Shown here: one piece after another, positions 10,001 to 19,558 of the stretch
Position numbering within the stretch: the stretch's first letter is position 1
Layout: every line of letters starts with the position of its first letter
Source: JAVBNH01 sp031551635
Lineage (GTDB): Bacteria; Bacillota; Clostridia; Oscillospirales; Acutalibacteraceae
Direction of reading: 5' to 3'
Length of the DNA: 64,000 nucleotides
Assembly (NCBI GenBank): GCA_031551635.1
Contig: JAVBNH010000002.1
Span: forward strand, 248,001 to 312,000
Translations under genes and position numbers: made by a program
Notes under the pieces: model-generated
Told to the model about the DNA's origin: nothing
Seen by the model: the letters and a program-made list of their open reading frames with translations, nothing else
The model's database searches: none

Positions 10001-13000
10001 ACGTTACAGTTTATGCTGAAGATGACATGTCAGGTATAGAGGAAATATATTATAATAATAAATTGAATCCACTTGCTGTGCCAAACGTTATCCCTGTAGA
10101 CAATATTATTAGAGAAGAAAATAAATTTTCTGCAACTTTTACTGTTCCTGCACAATATAAAGATCATCTTAACGTGACCTTTGTTGACCGTTCAGGAAAT
10201 GATAAAAACGACTGGGATCAAGGCTTAATAGTTGATAATGTGGATCCGGAAAGTACAATTGATTTTGATAGGACAAACCGCGTGAAGACAGTTGATCATG
10301 TAAATTATTATAACGGTGATTTTAGTGCTTACTTCAAAATAAATGAAACTAATTTTAATGAAATGCTCATTAATGGCAGATACCCTTTTATTACTGTTTT
10401 TAAAGACGGTATAGAATACACATCATATACCGTTACCTCCGACTGGACTCAACAGGAAAATGATTTGCAAGAAAAAACTGATGAATGGATAAAAACAATT
10501 CTGCTTACTGAAGAGGGAGAATATATTTTCAGCATAAATTGTGTCGATCTCTCGGGGAATGAAATGGTGGAGGATATTAGTGATAAACATATTATTGATA
10601 AAACCGCACCACAAATTACTGTAGAATATCTGCACAATATTTGTGTTGGAGAAAAATATTTTTTAACCGGTCGAACATCAAAAATTACAATAATTGAACA
10701 AAACTTTGACATGAGTGAAGATGCACTTGTTGTTAAATATACTTCGAAAGATATTAATAATGTTGACCAACCGCTTCCTGTTTTTAACGGGTGGCAGCAC
10801 GACGGTGATGTTCATACTGCGGAATTAGTATATACCGCTGAAGCTAATTATACCTTTGATATAAGCTGTATAGATTTTGCTGGACGCTCTAATACTGAAA
10901 ATGAAATAGATGTTGACTATAAGTCTTCAGTTGCCCCTACGGAATTCTGTATTGATAAAACGCCTCCAAATAACCCTCACATCCAATATGATACAAACGC
11001 AATTGAAGAATTTGTAAATAAGATTACTTTCGATCGCTTCTTCAAAGAAAGTGTAAAAGTAACTGTTTATGCGGACGATGCTACATCCGGAGTAAATCGA
11101 ATTAAATATTCATATAACGTGAAGACAGATGATCCCATTAATGAAGCAAGCAAAAAGAACAATGGTGGAAGCGGAGAAATAACTGCTGATAAAATCACAA
11201 GAGATGGCTACACTCATTATGCTAGTTTTAACATAAGTCCAAATTTCAAGGGACTTGTTACTGCTGAATTTATAGACTATGCAGGAAATACAAGCGGTGA
11301 AAACGAATATAATAACGGAGTTATTGTTGATAACATTAAGCCTAATGAAGGTTATGATATCGACGGTCAGGTAAAATATGAGCAGGTAAGAACAGTTAAC
11401 AAAACAACACTAGAGGATATTCCGGATGTATTAAAAAATAATTCCATTCTCTATTTTAATGGTGATATAATCGCTGAAGTTAAAATAGATGAGGCGAACT
11501 TCTACCCAGAGGATGTCATAGTAACAATTACTAAAACCGATGAAGATAATGTAGTTACTAATTCGGGTTATACAATAACCGACTGGGTTCCCGCAACACC
11601 TGACGCACCTGAGGATATTCATGTCGGACATATTACACTGTCCGGAGACGGCGACTATATAATAGAAATAACATATACCGATAAATCCGGTAACGTGATG
11701 GCTACATACAAATCCGAGCGTTTGACGATTGATACAAAAGCACCCATTATTGAAGTTGAATATGATAACAATTCTGCTAAAAATGATATTCATTTTAAGG
11801 AAGATAGAAAAGCTACGATAACAATAACCGAACGCAACTTCCGCTCCAGTGATGTTGCTGTTGTAATTGAAGCTTTTGATATCAATGATAAGCCTATAGA
11901 AATACCTAAGTACAACGAATATCTAGAAAAACATTCAAGCTGGCTTCCTGAATATGATATTAACTGGCATACAGTTGGTGAAAAGCATGTAGCCGAAATT
12001 ACATACAGTGCTGACGCAAGGTATACTTTCTCAATCAAATATACAGACCTTGCGAAAAATTCAAACGAGGATATTTCACCGAATGTAGATTATGGCGAAT
12101 CAGTTGCTCCAACTCTATTTACTATTGACCATAAGGAGCCGGAAAACTTCCGTATTCAGTATGAAACAAATCCAATTGAAGAGTTTGTAAATAAAATTAC
12201 ATTTAATCGCTTCTTCAAGGAAAGTGTAAAAGTAACTGTTTATGCGGACGATGCTACATCCGGAGTAAATCGAATTAAATATTCATATAACGTGAAGACA
12301 GATGATCCTATTAATGAAGCAAGCAAAAAGAACAATGGTGGAAGCGGAGAAATAACTGCTGATAAAATCACAAGAGATGGCTACACTCATTATGCTAGTT
12401 TTAACATAAGTCCAAATTTCAAGGGACTTGTTACTGCTGAATTTATAGATTATGCAGGAAATACAAGCGGTGAAAACGAATATAATAACGGAGTTATTGT
12501 TGATAACATTAAGCCTAATGAAGGTTATGATATCGACGGTCAGGTAAAATATGAGCAGGTAAGAACAGTTGATAAAACTACATTTGAGGAGTTATCGGAT
12601 GTAATAAAGGATAATTCTATACTCTATTTTGACGATGATATAGTCGCTGAAGTTAAAATAGATGAGGCGAACTTCTACCCCGAGGATGTCATAGTAACAA
12701 TTACTAAAACCGATGAAGATAATGTAGTTACTAATTCGGGTTATACAATAACTGACTGGGTTCCCGCAACACCTGACGCACCTGAGGATATTCATATCGG
12801 ACATATTACACTGTCCGGAGACGGTGACTATATAATAGAAATAACATATACCGATAAATCCGGCAACGTGATGGCTGCATACAAATCCGAGCGTTTGACG
12901 ATTGATACAAAAGCACCCATTATTGAAGTTGAATATGATAACAATTCACCGAAGAATGGCAAATATTTCGATAGGAACCGTACGGCAACCATCACAATTA

Positions 13001-16000
13001 CCGAGCGCAATTTCCGTGCAGATGAAGTTAAAGTAAATATTACTGCAGAGGATTTACTCTCTAACGGTGTAGCGGTTACAGATTATTCCGAGTATCTGAC
13101 TAATCCTGCGAGCTGGACTCCGGCTCTGGATATAAATGGTCATACCGAAGGTGAAAAGCATGTTGCTGTTATTACATTCAGTGAAGACGCAAATTATACC
13201 TTTGATATTGAATATACCGACCTCGCAAGAAAATCGAATGAAGAAAACGAACCCCCTGTGGATTATGGTGATTCAGCGGTTCCTTCTGCATTCTGTGTTG
13301 ATAAAACTGCGCCGGAGAGCTTTGCGATTCAATATGATACAAAGCTTATTAAAACACTCGCAAATGCGATAACATTCGGTTTATTCTTCAAAGAAACCGT
13401 AGAGGTTACTCTTTTCGCCGACGACAAAACCTCCGGTGTGTATGAGATTGCATATTCATATGATGTAAAAACAGATGATTTAGTGAATCCCGCCAGTGAG
13501 CGTAATCAAGGCGGAAGCGGTATTCTTACAGCAGAAGACATCGCTGTGGACGGCTACACTCACTCAGCAAAGTTTGATATTCCCCCCGAGTTTAAGGGAT
13601 TAGTCACCGCGGCATTCAAGGATCGCGCGGATATTGTAGGTACAAATATCTATAATGACGGTGTTATTGTTGATAGTATTAAGCCGAATGAAGGCTTTGA
13701 TATTGACGGTCAGGTAAAGTATGAGTATAAAAAAATGATAAATAAGACCACATCAGAAGATATTGAGTCTGTACTGAAGGATAATTCTATACTCTATTTT
13801 GACAGTGATATAGTCGCTGAGGTAACGATAAATGAGGCAAACTTCTATCCGGAGGATGTCATTGTAAAAATTACTAAAACTGACGAAAATAATCTTGTTA
13901 GCAATGTGGACTATGAAATTACCGACTGGGATCCGGCAACACCTGATGCACCAAAGGATACACATATCGGACATATTACGCTTTCCGGTGACGGCGACTA
14001 CATAATAGAAATAACATATACCGATAAATCCGGCAATGAAATGGCTGCATACAAATCCGAACGGCTGACAATAGATACAAAAGCACCTGTCATCAGTGTA
14101 TCGTATGATAGCAATTCTCCGAAGAACGGCAAATATTTCGACGCTAACCGTACAGCAACCATCACAATTTACGAGCGCAATTTCCGCGCGGATGAAGTTA
14201 ATGTAAATATTAGTGCAGAAGATTTTCTCAGAAACGGTGTAGAGATAACAGATTATTCTGCATATTTGACTAATCCTTTGAACTGGAAATCTGTTTCACT
14301 GGAAAACGGTCATGCTAAAGATGACGAATATGTTGCCGTTATAACATATAATGTAGACGCGAATTACTCCTTCGATATTGAGTATACAGATCTTGCCGGT
14401 CGTCGAAATACCGATAATGAAATAGACATTAACTATGGTGATTCAGCGGTTCCGTCTGCATTCTGTGTCGATAAAACTGTGCCGGGGAACTTTGCGATTC
14501 AATATGATACAAATCTTATTAAAACACTCGCAAATGCTATAACGTTCGGTATATTCTTCAAGGATACAGTGGAGGTCACTGTTTACGCCGATGATGCGAC
14601 CTCCGGTGTGTATGAGATTGCATATTCCTATGATGTTAAAACGGACGATAAGGTGAATGCAGCAAGCGAGCATAATCTAGGCGGAAGCGGTTCCTTTACG
14701 GTTGATGAAATAGCTGTGAACGGCTACACTCACTCAGCAAAATTCAGTATCCCCGCCCAGTTTAAAGGCTTAGTCACCGCAGCATTCAAGGATCGCGCGG
14801 ATAATGTAGGTACAAATATCTATAATGACGGTGTTATTGTTGATAACATTGAACCTAATAGAGGCTTTGGTATTGATGGCCAGGTTAAGTATGAGCCGGC
14901 GCGAATGGTAAATAAAACCACATTAGAGGACATTACAACTGTATTGAAGGACAATTCAATTTTGTACTTCAATAAGGAAATTGTTGCAACTGTTACAATT
15001 AACGAAGCAAACTTCTATCCCGAGGATGTCAAAATCAAAGTTACAAAGCTCGATGCAAACAACAATATTTCTTACCCGTCCTACAGTATAACAGACTGGT
15101 CACCCTCTACTCCTGACGCTCCTAATGATACACATGTCGGGCATCTTACTATTGCGGGCGACGGCGACTATACTATTGAAATCACCTATACCGATAAATC
15201 CGGTAATATAATGGCTGCTTATAAATCAGAGCGTTTGACAGTTGACATGAAATCACCGGCAATCGCAGTTTCTTATAGCAACAATTCCGCTGAAAACGAA
15301 AAATATTTTAAGGCGGACAGAACGGCAACTATTACTATTACCGAACGGAATTTCCGCGCGGAGGAAGTAAAGGTTAACATTACCGCTAAAGATATTCTGG
15401 GCGCGGATGTACAAATTCCGGACTATTCCGCATATCTGAAGACACGTTCCAACTGGTCACCTGTCTATGATGCCAACTGGCATACAGCCGGCGACAAGCA
15501 CACCGCGGTTATAACTTACAGCGCTGACGCAAACTATACCTTCGATATCAGCTATGTCGATCTTTCCGGCAGATCCAACGCAATTTCAACTCCCATGGTA
15601 GATTACGGCACCTCGGTTGCTCCGAATGAGTTTACAGTTGACCATGCGGCTCCTTCAGACATCAATATTTCATATGACCGCAGCCCTGTTATTGAGTTTT
15701 TAAATATTATAACATTTAATTTCTTCCGTCCAAAGGTTACTGTTACTGTCAGCGTTAATGAGACAACCGCGGGCATTGACAGCATGAGCTATTGGTATGA
15801 GCTTGATTCGGGAGTAAGCCCGGTTAATGTCGGCGGCGAAGGTATATTGTATACAGGTAAGGATGCCTCTAAGTTTAATACAACCGATTTAAGCGATATG
15901 AAAAATTACAAAATTTCTTTTGATGTTGAGCCGCAATACAGAGGAAAAGTAAAAGCTCTTGCTGTAGACTTATCCGGAAACTCAACAGACAAAAACCGCG

Positions 16001-17769
16001 AAGATGTTCTTGTGGTGGATAATATCGCACCTGTTATCAATGTTTCGTATGAAAACAACGATGCTTTGAACATCACTGAAAACGGCAGGTATTACAAGGC
16101 GGACCAAAAGGCTAGAATAACTATAAACGAAGCAAACTTCTATGAGGATGATGTGGTTATTACCGTCGAAAAACGTCTTGACAGTGATGCGTCTTATTCG
16201 TCTTCAAGACTCAGACCTGCTTTTATTAAAAATGGCGATGTGTATTCTGCTTCGCTAGACTTTACTGAGAATGCCGACTATACTCTGATGGTTGAGTATA
16301 CCGATAAGTCCGGTAATGTCGCTGCGCCGTTTACGAAAGACTATTTTACAGTTGATAAAACTATTCCGGTAATTAATGTTCAGTATGACAATAATGAACT
16401 CTTGAATGTTAACTATTTTAAAGCTGAACGCACCGCGACTGTCAGCGTCACCGAGCATAACTTTAAACCGGAGGAGGTTCTTTTCACGCTGAACGCGACT
16501 GATGACGGTAATCCGGTGACAGCTCCCTCACTGCCCTCATCTTACTCTGACTGGAATCATAATGGCGATGTTCATACCGCGCAGATAAGCTATTTCTCAG
16601 ACGCTTATTATACTTTCTCTCTCGCATATACGGATTTGGCAGGTAATACTGCTGAAACATTCCAAGAAGAGAATTTCTTTGTTGACAAGACTGTCCCGAC
16701 TTTGGAAATCACCGAAATAGTTGATAAATCAGCTAATAAGGGTCAGGTTGCCCCAGTTATTACTATATCTGATACCAACTTCGATGTGAATAACGTTAAA
16801 ATAACACTGACCGGTGCGAATAGAGGCACAGTTGAACCGAATGGCGCATATGCCGACATCCATAACGGCAGAGTATTTTCATTCTACAATTTTGAAGAGA
16901 TAAAAGAAGCAGACGACATCTATACACTGAGTGCTGAGCTTACAGATAAAGCCGGTAATCAGACCGCAAAATCTGTCACATTCTCAGTCAACCGTTTTGG
17001 TTCAACCTATGCCTTTGATGAATCAACGAGAAACTTGAATGGCAAGTATGTAAAAAACGAACGAAATGTTGTCATAATCGAGACGAATGTTGACACGCTG
17101 AATGAAAGCGAAATAACCATGTTCAAGAATAATAATTCGCTAAGCTTGAAGAACGAAACTGATTTCTCTGTTAGTTCTTCCGGCGGCGGAGGTCAGTGGC
17201 ATCAGTATACTTACACTGTTTTAGCAAAGAATTTTGTCGATGACGGCTCTTATAAGATTGATGTATATTCACTTGACGCGGCAGGTAACGAATCAGCAAA
17301 CACACAGGATAATAAGGTTCTCGAACTGAAATTCGCTATCGACAAAACTTCTCCGATTGTGACGGTTGTTGACCTTGCAGACGGAAAAACCTATCCCCTT
17401 ACTGATAAAACTGTCAAGCTAATACCCAGTGATAATCTTAAGCTTGCTTCCGTCAAGGTTGAGCTTGACGGTGTAGATATTGAGAATTGGGAAGGTGACG
17501 AGCTGAATGAAATGATAAATCAGAGCAGCGAATTTTCTTTCTTTATCCCCGGCGATTCCACAAGGTCACATGCGGTTAAAATTACAGTAACAGATGTTGC
17601 CGGTAATGAAGTGGTCAAAGAAATTGAAGACTTCTTCGTCACAACGAATTGGTTTATACGCTACTACAATAACAAAGCACTGTTTTTTGGCTCGATCGGC
17701 GGTGTAATTCTTGTTACTGCGGCAGTTTGGTTTATCCTTGTTTCAAATAAACGGAAAAAAGAACAATAA
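7003..17769 (+). CDS. Giant (3588-residue) repeat-built surface protein
   Basis: Signal peptide at residues 1-35 (basic MKKTIRRFPKRF, then hydrophobic), followed by an extracellular chain of beta-sandwich domains. Near the N-terminus are a carboxypeptidase-regulatory-like domain, an Ig-like domain (IYQWYKNNTLIPGA...GDYFCKI), a Big-1-like domain and two MBG-like domains (about 310-510). The rest is made of Ig-like repeats recognisable by linkers such as DKTAP and DYAGN/DKSGN. Four units of about 390 residues are highly similar (nucleotides 10963-15648). The C-terminus has one membrane helix (FFGSIGGVILVTAAVWFIL) followed by NKRKKEQ, so the protein is membrane anchored with no LPXTG. No enzyme motif was seen; an adhesin or cell-surface stalk is likely. 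It follows, and is translationally coupled to, a small membrane protein. Confidence 0.85.
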   Translation: MKKTIRRFPKRFIALFLAFLMTAMMFPLETMINVSAVPGETALSTEFIVTDAENNPLANASVDIVLESDSATKFNGVTDALGICILSDVLFDSEASYAIKVKLVGYATHNDIILIDADNLSFPIVLNATEPLIIRNQTVGVNITEGENFSLSVVAENAAIYQWYKNNTLIPGANSTDYSVNDAQTSHTGDYFCKITGIDETVVIDSEIVTVSVKKAVKLSLSVTTPIINFEDIELIATLLDIDDNPIVGVNINFSVPGVAPSDVLTDEYGQSAFVFKADINGDYITAPITVKFEENETYVGSSYFIEEFNVNSAFASITLADNSETYNGSEIFAPQAIVSGKAGEIQPVGTVQYTYYTDSECTSLTNETDSGSSALGSAPRFAGTYYVIASYPGDANYSPVSLTAANAAKLVINKKTITVLPDSEQKKIYNTSEPVLTYTFSGQVSGEIPLFNGKLSRVTSNDYIAVAKTFKILSGNLTLVDNANENFFSKNYNLLIDNTVDFTVEPFQTTAAASSNDVSAEDSWAIINPITLQAPSGFKIALSESEDWELSLIAPEAVSNDKNIKFDYFIKRDSDNAVAKKEFVYNYDNEPVSNFQIQYENNALKTFANLLTFRLFFKDNIKVTIYADDNLSGVKEISYKYELEQGVSSVNEGGNGTITAVALPIDDENYAENRYAITFNIEKDFRGQVSVTDAVDIAGNHLKTEDIADLSDERIIVDKIVPNADVELDMFVKYSTENHKKTFDNNHYYDDSFSATFSITEANFDAILAEGSSPVITVTKDGEDYASYTVTSDWTQQENELFEKTDEWLKTILLSEQGDYVFGIKCIDRSGNEMRDMYSSDTFIIDLTAPAITLTYDNNVANENYYFKNIRPVEIVINEHCFDPASLDVTVTALDINSEIVNIPEYADYLMNPDNWTHKGDLHTAKFTFSENAYYTFFISFQDIVGRVNSGINTLDQIAPFEFCVDTLPPDNLLIKYNSGDLRAFINTLTFGLFFKTVDVTVYAEDDMSGIEEIYYNNKLNPLAVPNVIPVDNIIREENKFSATFTVPAQYKDHLNVTFVDRSGNDKNDWDQGLIVDNVDPESTIDFDRTNRVKTVDHVNYYNGDFSAYFKINETNFNEMLINGRYPFITVFKDGIEYTSYTVTSDWTQQENDLQEKTDEWIKTILLTEEGEYIFSINCVDLSGNEMVEDISDKHIIDKTAPQITVEYLHNICVGEKYFLTGRTSKITIIEQNFDMSEDALVVKYTSKDINNVDQPLPVFNGWQHDGDVHTAELVYTAEANYTFDISCIDFAGRSNTENEIDVDYKSSVAPTEFCIDKTPPNNPHIQYDTNAIEEFVNKITFDRFFKESVKVTVYADDATSGVNRIKYSYNVKTDDPINEASKKNNGGSGEITADKITRDGYTHYASFNISPNFKGLVTAEFIDYAGNTSGENEYNNGVIVDNIKPNEGYDIDGQVKYEQVRTVNKTTLEDIPDVLKNNSILYFNGDIIAEVKIDEANFYPEDVIVTITKTDEDNVVTNSGYTITDWVPATPDAPEDIHVGHITLSGDGDYIIEITYTDKSGNVMATYKSERLTIDTKAPIIEVEYDNNSAKNDIHFKEDRKATITITERNFRSSDVAVVIEAFDINDKPIEIPKYNEYLEKHSSWLPEYDINWHTVGEKHVAEITYSADARYTFSIKYTDLAKNSNEDISPNVDYGESVAPTLFTIDHKEPENFRIQYETNPIEEFVNKITFNRFFKESVKVTVYADDATSGVNRIKYSYNVKTDDPINEASKKNNGGSGEITADKITRDGYTHYASFNISPNFKGLVTAEFIDYAGNTSGENEYNNGVIVDNIKPNEGYDIDGQVKYEQVRTVDKTTFEELSDVIKDNSILYFDDDIVAEVKIDEANFYPEDVIVTITKTDEDNVVTNSGYTITDWVPATPDAPEDIHIGHITLSGDGDYIIEITYTDKSGNVMAAYKSERLTIDTKAPIIEVEYDNNSPKNGKYFDRNRTATITITERNFRADEVKVNITAEDLLSNGVAVTDYSEYLTNPASWTPALDINGHTEGEKHVAVITFSEDANYTFDIEYTDLARKSNEENEPPVDYGDSAVPSAFCVDKTAPESFAIQYDTKLIKTLANAITFGLFFKETVEVTLFADDKTSGVYEIAYSYDVKTDDLVNPASERNQGGSGILTAEDIAVDGYTHSAKFDIPPEFKGLVTAAFKDRADIVGTNIYNDGVIVDSIKPNEGFDIDGQVKYEYKKMINKTTSEDIESVLKDNSILYFDSDIVAEVTINEANFYPEDVIVKITKTDENNLVSNVDYEITDWDPATPDAPKDTHIGHITLSGDGDYIIEITYTDKSGNEMAAYKSERLTIDTKAPVISVSYDSNSPKNGKYFDANRTATITIYERNFRADEVNVNISAEDFLRNGVEITDYSAYLTNPLNWKSVSLENGHAKDDEYVAVITYNVDANYSFDIEYTDLAGRRNTDNEIDINYGDSAVPSAFCVDKTVPGNFAIQYDTNLIKTLANAITFGIFFKDTVEVTVYADDATSGVYEIAYSYDVKTDDKVNAASEHNLGGSGSFTVDEIAVNGYTHSAKFSIPAQFKGLVTAAFKDRADNVGTNIYNDGVIVDNIEPNRGFGIDGQVKYEPARMVNKTTLEDITTVLKDNSILYFNKEIVATVTINEANFYPEDVKIKVTKLDANNNISYPSYSITDWSPSTPDAPNDTHVGHLTIAGDGDYTIEITYTDKSGNIMAAYKSERLTVDMKSPAIAVSYSNNSAENEKYFKADRTATITITERNFRAEEVKVNITAKDILGADVQIPDYSAYLKTRSNWSPVYDANWHTAGDKHTAVITYSADANYTFDISYVDLSGRSNAISTPMVDYGTSVAPNEFTVDHAAPSDINISYDRSPVIEFLNIITFNFFRPKVTVTVSVNETTAGIDSMSYWYELDSGVSPVNVGGEGILYTGKDASKFNTTDLSDMKNYKISFDVEPQYRGKVKALAVDLSGNSTDKNREDVLVVDNIAPVINVSYENNDALNITENGRYYKADQKARITINEANFYEDDVVITVEKRLDSDASYSSSRLRPAFIKNGDVYSASLDFTENADYTLMVEYTDKSGNVAAPFTKDYFTVDKTIPVINVQYDNNELLNVNYFKAERTATVSVTEHNFKPEEVLFTLNATDDGNPVTAPSLPSSYSDWNHNGDVHTAQISYFSDAYYTFSLAYTDLAGNTAETFQEENFFVDKTVPTLEITEIVDKSANKGQVAPVITISDTNFDVNNVKITLTGANRGTVEPNGAYADIHNGRVFSFYNFEEIKEADDIYTLSAELTDKAGNQTAKSVTFSVNRFGSTYAFDESTRNLNGKYVKNERNVVIIETNVDTLNESEITMFKNNNSLSLKNETDFSVSSSGGGGQWHQYTYTVLAKNFVDDGSYKIDVYSLDAAGNESANTQDNKVLELKFAIDKTSPIVTVVDLADGKTYPLTDKTVKLIPSDNLKLASVKVELDGVDIENWEGDELNEMINQSSEFSFFIPGDSTRSHAVKITVTDVAGNEVVKEIEDFFVTTNWFIRYYNNKALFFGSIGGVILVTAAVWFILVSNKRKKEQ
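10963..15648 (+). repeat. Four ~1.17-kb tandem coding repeats inside the giant gene
   Basis: Aligning the FFKE(S/T)VxV motif gives positions 11050, 12223, 13396 and 14566, so the periods are 1173, 1173 and 1170 bases (391, 391 and 390 residues). Units 1 and 2 are nearly identical in DNA over about 11038-11395 and 12211-12568, and again over about 11472-11770 and 12645-12943. Units 3 and 4 resemble each other more. Divergent, shorter units lie before and after. Confidence 0.9.
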
Positions 17770-17787
17770 ATAGAAAAGGAGAATTAT

Positions 17788-18549
17788 ATGTTTGGTTCTA
17801 GTTTCGGATACTCAATTGAAAATTTTGTTGAAGGTCTATTTTATTCAAACGGCAAAGCGATGGCTATTGTTGGCGTTATTTGTTTGATTTTGGCAGTGTT
17901 TGGCGGACTATTCCTGTTTTTTTGGTTTCTCCCTAGAAAAAATGAGAACAAGTTTAAAGGTTTCCTCGGATGGCTTTACAAGTTTTTGAACTTCAGAACT
18001 CTTCTGGCTGAGAGTATTTTAAGATTAATTTACATAATAATAGCCTGTTTTGTCTCGTTATACTCTTTCGGCTTCCTGTTCTTTACCTCAGGTGGCAGCA
18101 TCGGCGGCAAGCTGCTGGCATTCCTTGGCATACTAATCTTAGGTAATGCTCTGGTCAGACTGATTTATGAGTTTTTCATGATTTTCCTTGTTATATGCAA
18201 AAACACTTCTGAGATTAACATAAAATTGGGCGGCGGCACTATTGAACAGCCGACAATCAGTAGCTTTAAGGAAAAAAATGTTTCAAACACTCAGGATAAT
18301 GTGCAATATCAGCAAAATACAGTTATGACACAACCGAATCAAAATACTAATCAACCGGAATATGTTATGACTCAACAACACCCTGTCATGAGTCAGCAGA
18401 ATCCTGCTATGAATCAGCAGAATCCGGTCATGAATCAACAATTTGCCGGTGAAACGCAGAATCCTCCTGCTGTCCGGTTCTGCATTAACTGCGGAACACA
18501 GCTAAACGCAAACATGTCAAAGTGTCCGAACTGTGGCTTTATTCAATAA
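17788..18549 (+). CDS. Membrane protein with Gln/Asn-rich linker and C-terminal zinc ribbon
   Basis: 253 residues. Three membrane helices fill the first half (around residues 25-48, 75-100 and 107-135). A Gln/Asn/Met-rich segment follows in which MNQQNPVM-like units repeat (about 170-220). A zinc ribbon closes the protein (CINCGTQ...CPNCG). The ribbon must be cytoplasmic to hold zinc in this form. The gene starts 18 bases after the giant gene with AAAGGAG upstream. Zinc-ribbon membrane proteins are common in Clostridia without known roles; here it is probably part of the surface-protein operon. Confidence 0.65.
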   Translation: MFGSSFGYSIENFVEGLFYSNGKAMAIVGVICLILAVFGGLFLFFWFLPRKNENKFKGFLGWLYKFLNFRTLLAESILRLIYIIIACFVSLYSFGFLFFTSGGSIGGKLLAFLGILILGNALVRLIYEFFMIFLVICKNTSEINIKLGGGTIEQPTISSFKEKNVSNTQDNVQYQQNTVMTQPNQNTNQPEYVMTQQHPVMSQQNPAMNQQNPVMNQQFAGETQNPPAVRFCINCGTQLNANMSKCPNCGFIQ

Positions 18550-18566
18550 ACAGGAGGTTGCTGTAA

Positions 18567-19292
18567 TTGACTTGTAAACGCCTAATGTCTGTTTTTACAG
18601 TTTTATGTTTTATTTTCGGCACAATTGTATCTTCCATGGGAACATTAACAGCAAATGCACTGGAAAGCTATACAGTTAAGGTTTCGGTTAAAGGCAGGGG
18701 TAGTGTTTCCGGCACGGGTAAGAAGTTCATTGGTGAACGGGTAGTATTAACAGCCAAACCTGAAGCCGGGGAACAATTTTACGGCTGGTTTAATGGTGAA
18801 ACAAAATTGTCAGAAAACACTAAATATGAGTTTTTTATTTCAGAGGACACCTCCTTAATCGCGAAATTCAGCGGAAAAACACTTGTTTACAAAGATGATT
18901 TTATCTTTTTCGCTGATGAAATGACCGCTTCGACCTTATTTTTAGAAATAAATATCTTGTTGGCTATGTTGTATGATAAAGATGGAAACCAGCTTTACAG
19001 CAATACTTTGGTCAGTACCGGTTCTGTGCTGATGTATTTAAAAAATGGCAATTCTTCAGTAGAATATACACTTATAATGCTTGGCGATATTAATTGCGAC
19101 GGAAAAGTTACCGCAAGTGATGCCAGAATGGCTTTGCGATATTCCGCTGGTCTGAATACCCTCGAGGACATTGAAAAAATTGCCGCAGATGTTGATTTTG
19201 ATGAGTCAATAACCGCAATCGATGCCCGCCGTATTCTAAGGGTTTCAGCGCAGCTGGACAGCGCTGAAAAATGGCTGAATAAAATCAAATAA
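18567..19292 (+). CDS. Secreted InlB-repeat and dockerin-type protein
   Basis: 241 residues from a TTG start preceded by AGGAGG at good spacing. A signal peptide (about 1-31) is followed by an InlB B-repeat-like domain (GRGSVSGTGK...FYGWF, about 38-105), a short linker, and a C-terminal dockerin type I module. That module has two calcium-loop/helix repeats: GDINCDGKVTASDARMALR and ADVDFDESITAIDARRILR. Dockerins bind cohesins, but no cohesin was seen in the window, so its partner must be elsewhere or the module may act alone. It is the last gene before an intrinsic terminator. Confidence 0.8.
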   Translation: MTCKRLMSVFTVLCFIFGTIVSSMGTLTANALESYTVKVSVKGRGSVSGTGKKFIGERVVLTAKPEAGEQFYGWFNGETKLSENTKYEFFISEDTSLIAKFSGKTLVYKDDFIFFADEMTASTLFLEINILLAMLYDKDGNQLYSNTLVSTGSVLMYLKNGNSSVEYTLIMLGDINCDGKVTASDARMALRYSAGLNTLEDIEKIAADVDFDESITAIDARRILRVSAQLDSAEKWLNKIK

Positions 19293-19305
19293 TCTTGCAC
19301 TCCTT

Positions 19306-19353
19306 AAAAGCATCTGTAAAAACCGGGCAAAAGGTTTTTATGGATGCTTTTTC
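19306..19353 (+). terminator. Intrinsic terminator ending the FHA/kinase/surface-protein run
   Basis: An AAAAGCATC/GATGCTTTT outer stem and a GTAAAAACC/GGTTTTTAT inner stem surround a short loop (GGGCAAAA), and a T-rich stretch follows. It lies 14 bases after the dockerin gene stop. Confidence 0.85.
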
Positions 19354-19355
19354 TT

Positions 19356-19424
19356 ACATGGGCTTGGTTTGCCATACCTACAACTCAAGTCTTTTTTTGA
19401 GCTTTCAGCCTATTGATGTGCTAA
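19356..19424 (-). repeat. Dispersed two-hairpin element, copy B (inverted)
   Basis: Read on the minus strand it gives TTAGCACATCAATAGGCTGA, then AAGCTC, an A-run, AAGACTTGAGTTGTAG and a decayed GGTATGGCAAACCAAGCCCA palindrome. This matches the other copies in order and spacing. It follows the terminator directly and precedes the protease promoter. Confidence 0.75.
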
Positions 19425-19491
19425 GCTGTAATCAATTTCAAAACTTTTTTGACATAAATTTTAAAAAAAGCTTTATTTTTTTGTAGTGTTG

Positions 19492-19500
19492 TGATATACT
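19492..19500 (+). promoter_or_regulatory. Extended -10 promoter for the papain-like protease gene
   Basis: TGATATACT is an extended -10 (TGnTATACT). The matching -35 (TTTATT, 19472-19477) is weak. A further TTGACA at 19449-19454 could serve an alternative start. The transcript would begin near 19507, about 50 bases before the TTG start codon. Confidence 0.5.
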
Positions 19501-19558
19501 TATTTCTGATAGAACACATTGTTGTTTTATGAAGTTCAGTTAAAGGAAGTGTGTTGTT

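Noticed and set aside
19295..19486. Rightward 63-residue open frame after the dockerin gene
   Set aside because: It is made of the terminator hairpin and the inverted repeat copy B. No ribosome site was seen.
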